DNA of 64,000 nt. Origin: CAYMZZ01 sp046297935 (GTDB lineage Bacteria; Bacteroidota; Bacteroidia; Chitinophagales; Chitinophagaceae). Position numbers and translations under genes: made by a program. The stretch lies in NCBI GenBank assembly GCA_046297935.1, contig JBKBHA010000002.1, forward strand, positions 186,001 through 250,000, in the 5' to 3' direction. Shown here in pieces: positions 61,117 to 64,000 of the stretch; position 1 is the stretch's first letter; every line of letters begins with the position of its first letter. The notes beneath the pieces were generated by a model. It was not told where the DNA came from, ran no database searches, and saw only the letters and a list, made by a program, of their open reading frames with translations.

Positions 61117-61133
61117 TCGGGCTTTGAACCCGA
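61117..61133 (-). terminator. Candidate attenuator terminator of the thr operon
   Basis: TCGGG (61117-61121) and CCCGA (61129-61133) pair around a seven-base loop. On the minus strand the hairpin is followed by CACACTCATTTTACTTTTC, a moderately T-rich run, 36 bases before the thrA ATG. The 5' half (CGGGTT on the minus strand, 61132-61127) is complementary to AACCCG at the end of the leader ORF (61190-61185), which gives a competing structure. Confidence 0.5.
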
Positions 61134-61165
61134 TGTGGAGCGGCCTGAAGGCCCATTGATGATAT

Positions 61166-61198
61166 GGTATTGTACAACCCTTAACGGGTTGTAATACC
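61166..61198 (-). promoter_or_regulatory. Leader hairpin overlapping the end of the thr leader ORF
   Basis: GGTATT-GT-ACAACCC (61166-61180) pairs with GGGTTGT-AATACC (61186-61198), thirteen pairs with a two-base bulge; the leader stop codon is in the loop. A ribosome reaching the stop would melt this hairpin; a ribosome stalled on the upstream Thr/Ile codons would not. A second small hairpin (GGCC-TGAA-GGCC, 61142-61153) follows. Confidence 0.6.
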
Positions 61199-61300
61199 TG
61201 TAATAGTAATAGTGGAAATAGTGGAAATGGTCAGACAGGCGGGTTGCTCACCGAAAGAAGCGGTGGCAACAGATTGCTTGTATGTAATTACCATTTTCAT
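61181..61300 (-). CDS. thrL: thr operon leader peptide
   Basis: A 39-codon ORF, too short for routine gene calling. Residues 24-39 read TISTISTITITGITTR: seven Thr and five Ile in sixteen residues, next to a stop codon inside a hairpin. This is the hallmark of a transcription-attenuation leader sensing charged tRNA-Thr and tRNA-Ile, as for E. coli thrL, and its position upstream of thrA on the same strand fits. The start could be the ATG at 61300 or the one at 61294; the first 23 residues are ordinary sequence. The function is inferred from composition and place. Confidence 0.8.
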   Translation of the reverse strand: MKMVITYKQSVATASFGEQPACLTISTISTITITGITTR

Positions 61301-61344
61301 TGATGAAGCTGGCACAATATACAAACAAATAACCAACCTGGAAA

Positions 61345-62160
61345 TTATTTGTCGAGGGATTCGGCGGCTTTCTTTACGCTGCCGTGTTGTAATAACAGTT
61401 GTTTGGCTTTTTCATAATCACTCATGTGCAGGCGTTCCATTAGCATTTTCGCACCACGATCCACGAGTTTCTCGTTGGTGAGCTGCATGTTTACCATCTT
61501 ATTGTCTTCTACCCTGCCCAGTTGTATCATGGCTGCGGTAGAGATCATGTTCAAAACCAGCTTTTGTGCAGTTCCGCTTTTCATTCTTGTGCTGCCTGTT
61601 ACGAATTCGGGCCCCACAACTACCTCAATGGGGAAATCGGCAGCTGCGCTGACCGGCGAATCGGGATTGCAGGAGATGCTACCAGTAACAATACCCCGCT
61701 TGCGACACTCTTCTAATGCGCTTATAACGTAAGGAGTTGTGCCGCTGGCTGCAATGCCAATGACGACATCCTTATCGGAAACCTGGTGCGCCTCCAGATC
61801 CTTCCAGCCTTGTTCGCGATCATCTTCTGCAAACTCCACTGCAGTGGTGATAGCTTTGTCGCCGCCGGCAATGATGCCAACTACAAGGCCGTAGGGCACA
61901 CCATATGTGGGCGGACATTCGCTGGCATCTACCACGGCAAGACGTCCGCTGGTGCCGGCACCGATATAGAACAGACGGCCTCCCATCAACATTTTGTCGC
62001 TGACGGCTTCCACCAGTTTTTCAATTTGTGGAATTGCTTTTTGAACTGCACCTGGTACTACCTGGTCTTCTTTATTGATATTAGTCAGCAGTTCGGCAAC
62101 GCTCATTTTTTCCAAATGATGGTACTGACTGCTTTGCTCGGTAATCTTTTGAAATGCCAT
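61345..62160 (-). CDS. murQ: N-acetylmuramic acid 6-phosphate etherase
   Basis: 271 residues, an SIS-fold lyase that splits the lactyl ether of MurNAc-6-phosphate to give GlcNAc-6-phosphate and D-lactate in cell-wall recycling. Motifs are GGRLFYIGAGTSGRLAVVDA followed by SECPPTYG, IAGGDKAITTAVEFAEDDRE, GIAASGTTPYVISALEECRK and GPEFVTGSTRMKSGTAQKLV. It is shorter than E. coli MurQ at the C-terminus. It begins 11 bases after the sugar kinase gene, with which it surely forms an operon. Confidence 0.95.
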   Translation of the reverse strand: MAFQKITEQSSQYHHLEKMSVAELLTNINKEDQVVPGAVQKAIPQIEKLVEAVSDKMLMGGRLFYIGAGTSGRLAVVDASECPPTYGVPYGLVVGIIAGGDKAITTAVEFAEDDREQGWKDLEAHQVSDKDVVIGIAASGTTPYVISALEECRKRGIVTGSISCNPDSPVSAAADFPIEVVVGPEFVTGSTRMKSGTAQKLVLNMISTAAMIQLGRVEDNKMVNMQLTNEKLVDRGAKMLMERLHMSDYEKAKQLLLQHGSVKKAAESLDK

Positions 62161-62171
62161 ACAAACGCTCT

Positions 62172-63014
62172 TTAGCTGTGGTACTCAATTAATCCACTCA
62201 TTGGTTTCTTCAATACAGTACCCAATTGAAATTCGTAACTCTCGCAAAGATGCTTCACCACATCACGGAATCCAAATGCCACGCCTCCCACAAAGTTCAC
62301 CGGAAGCTTCCATATTTCCCGGTATTTACATAAATGGTAAAAGAAAAAATCGTTCAGACCGTCTTCGATAATGTTTTCGATCATATAATGACCGCGGTTA
62401 TCGGCCAGAAACCTTGCAAAACTTGCGAGGTATCGGTTGGGTAGAGGTTTTTTGTAAACGTTTTCCAGAATTTCGGTAGCACTGGTCATATAGGTCAGGT
62501 CAAAACGCCCCCGCAATTCTTCGTCAAAGGTTTCGTAGAGGTAGTATTGTATTACTTTTTTGCCCAGGTAGGCACCGCTGCCTTCATCGCCCAGTACATA
62601 GCCGAGGCCGGGACTATTACGTACAATCTTTTTTCCGTTGTAGTAGCAGGAGTTGGACCCCGTGCCCAATATACAGGCAATTCCCGGCTCTCTGCCACAT
62701 AATCCTCTTGCTGCTGCCAGTAGATCGTGATTAACCTCAATTTTTGAATGAGGGAGATTGCTACGGATTGCTTTGGCCACCATTTTTGCATTGGCGGGGT
62801 TAGCGCAGCCTGTACCATAATAGTATACTTCGTCTACCCGGGTTTGACGCAGTTTCGGTATCAGCTCTTTTTTCAGCAGTTCACTAATCTGTTCAGTGTT
62901 CAGAAAATAGGGCGAAATGCCCTGGGTGGTAAAGGTCCGGGCCTTCCCTTCGCCCAAAACCGTCCATTCAGCCTTTGTTGCTCCGCTGTCTGCAATCAAT
63001 TTAATTGTAGCCAT
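62172..63014 (-). CDS. BadF/BadG-type amino-sugar kinase (GlcNAc or MurNAc kinase, MurK-like)
   Basis: 280 residues from the ATG at 63014 (a TTG two codons earlier is less likely). ASKHA-fold kinase: the phosphate-1 loop is KLIADSGATKAEWTVLGEGK and the phosphate-2 region is ACILGTGSNSCYYNGKKIVR, with GYVLGDEGSGAYLGKKVIQY. The family contains eukaryotic GlcNAc kinase and the MurK kinases of Clostridium and Tannerella, which phosphorylate MurNAc. Because murQ, which consumes MurNAc-6-phosphate, follows after 11 bases, a MurNAc-phosphorylating role is the best guess. Substrate choice cannot be read from the sequence. Confidence 0.85.
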   Translation of the reverse strand: MATIKLIADSGATKAEWTVLGEGKARTFTTQGISPYFLNTEQISELLKKELIPKLRQTRVDEVYYYGTGCANPANAKMVAKAIRSNLPHSKIEVNHDLLAAARGLCGREPGIACILGTGSNSCYYNGKKIVRNSPGLGYVLGDEGSGAYLGKKVIQYYLYETFDEELRGRFDLTYMTSATEILENVYKKPLPNRYLASFARFLADNRGHYMIENIIEDGLNDFFFYHLCKYREIWKLPVNFVGGVAFGFRDVVKHLCESYEFQLGTVLKKPMSGLIEYHS

Positions 63015-63140
63015 ACCCAATTTGGTTGCCTGGTTGATTACCGTTCATCTAAAATCCACATTTTCAAACGCTCCTGCAGGCCAGGAAAAACGGAAACTAT
63101 GAACTTTTATCTATTTTGCGTCAAATTTGCGTAAAGATAG

Positions 63141-64000
63141 ATGATGGGACATAAAAAACTACAGGTTTGGTTACCTCTGTTATTTTCGTTGGTGCTGATT
63201 TTCGGAATGTTTCTGGGATACAAGCTTGCAGGAGGCAAGGGTTTGTTGAAGACCAGCCGGCAAAATACCCTCGATAAAGTACTGGAACTGGTTCGGTTGA
63301 AATATGTGGACAAGGTGAATACCGATTCACTGCAGTCGAATGCCATCCAGGACATCATGGCTCACCTGGACCCGCATTCCGTTTATTTTCCTCCGGTGGA
63401 ATTGAAAGAAGCCAATGAAGATCTGGCAGGTAATTTTGATGGAATTGGCGTTGAGTTCAATATTTTCCGCGACACGGTTCATATTATGTATGTAGTGCCG
63501 GAAGGTCCGAGCGATAAAGCCGGTTTGAAGATCGGCGATCGTATACTGGCCGTGAATGATTCCACACTAACCCGACATGGGATTAACTCAGACCAGATCA
63601 AACAGTTCATGCGCGGTGAGCGCGGTTCGCTCGCCAGCCTTGACATTTTGCGCGATGGCAGGCAGATTAAAGTGGACGTAGCACGTGGTTCCATTCCCGT
63701 TTCGTCGATCGATGCGTCGTATATGATGAACGACAGCATAGGTTATATCAAACTGAATAAATTTACCCAGAACAGTTACGAAGAATTTATGCAGGCCCTC
63801 GAAGGCTTGAAAAAGCAGGGACTCAAGCGTTTAATCTATGACCTCAGAGGTAATGGCGGTGGCTTCATGAACGAGGCCTTTGATATGGCCGATGAGTTTT
63901 TGAAAGACGACCGACTGGTGGTTTACACTGAAGGTGCCAACAGTCCGAAAGAGGAATATTTCTGCAAACGTCCGGGCTTGTTTGAAGATGGCAAGCTGGT
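63141..64000 (+). CDS. S41-family C-terminal processing protease (N-terminal part, cut by window edge)
   Basis: The frame opens at the ATG at 63141 and runs off the right edge (286 codons seen). It starts with a membrane anchor (VWLPLLFSLVLIFGMFLGYK), followed by a helical region with IMAHLDPHSVYFPPVELKEA, a PDZ domain (GIGVEFNIFRDTVHIMYVVP, AGLKIGDRILAVND), and the beginning of the S41 peptidase domain (IGYIKLNKFTQNSYEEFMQA, LIYDLRGNGGGFMNEAFDMA). The catalytic Ser-Lys pair lies beyond the window. CtpA-type proteases trim envelope proteins in the periplasm. It is divergent from the amino-sugar kinase gene. Confidence 0.92.
   Translation, partial: MMGHKKLQVWLPLLFSLVLIFGMFLGYKLAGGKGLLKTSRQNTLDKVLELVRLKYVDKVNTDSLQSNAIQDIMAHLDPHSVYFPPVELKEANEDLAGNFDGIGVEFNIFRDTVHIMYVVPEGPSDKAGLKIGDRILAVNDSTLTRHGINSDQIKQFMRGERGSLASLDILRDGRQIKVDVARGSIPVSSIDASYMMNDSIGYIKLNKFTQNSYEEFMQALEGLKKQGLKRLIYDLRGNGGGFMNEAFDMADEFLKDDRLVVYTEGANSPKEEYFCKRPGLFEDGKL

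Overview
The window looks like chromosomal sequence from a member of the Bacteroidota, most probably Chitinophagaceae or a close relative. The evidence is a SusC/SusD pair, GSCFA, DUF4270 and DUF4397 proteins, LptD and OstA proteins of Bacteroidota type, a three-subunit sdhCAB, TAnnTTTG promoter boxes, and few Shine-Dalgarno-like sites. It is a gene-dense housekeeping region. I see no rRNA, tRNA, phage, classical IS or CRISPR. The genus is inference; phylum and probable family rest on gene content.

Layout. 1-7.5 kb: fasciclin protein (cut by the edge), EVE, CYTH, a DUF3052-like protein, an M48 protease, plsY, prmA, and the classic rpsO-pnp pair. 7.7-16.7 kb: miaE, galM, a GSCFA protein, HMG-CoA lyase, rlmB, a Nudix hydrolase, metK, a DUF4270 lipoprotein and a short GT5-like protein. 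16.8-24.6 kb: panC-panD, a flippase-like membrane protein, ppk1-ppx, panB and an ALDH7-type dehydrogenase. 24.7-37 kb is mostly envelope: OmpA with calcium-type repeats, an S8 protease, DinB, lptD divergent from an amidase/MCE/OstA operon, a small barrel and nhaA. 37-43.7 kb: a DeoR regulator, SusC, SusD and a DUF4397 lipoprotein. 44-51.3 kb: a SpmA/SpmB-type fusion, ychF, a very large outer-membrane protein and a small barrel. 51.3-55.4 kb: sdhC-sdhA-sdhB, interrupted by an inserted element. 55.5-64 kb: an unknown conserved protein, thrA-thrB-thrC behind a Thr/Ile-rich leader peptide, a MurK-like kinase with murQ, and an S41 protease (cut by the edge).

The most interesting content lies between the genes. 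At least six intergenic sites carry the same architecture: short 7-8-base words repeated in tandem, followed by a core, followed by the reverse complement of the same words. The word differs from site to site but agrees between the two arms of one site. Three sites (8.3, 43.8 and 46.8 kb) share an inner palindrome with the motif AATCTGCGGGAACAGAA and a 38-39-base loop. One site (52.1-52.7 kb) encloses a four-helix-bundle protein of the 23S-rRNA-intervening-sequence/Avd type and sits between sdhA and sdhB. One (35.2 kb) is a perfect 34-bp hairpin lying exactly between two stop codons. These look like a family of mobile or self-copying hairpin elements that favours gene ends.

The second notable find is a 39-codon leader peptide ending in TISTISTITITGITTR just upstream of thrA, with hairpins that fit transcription attenuation.
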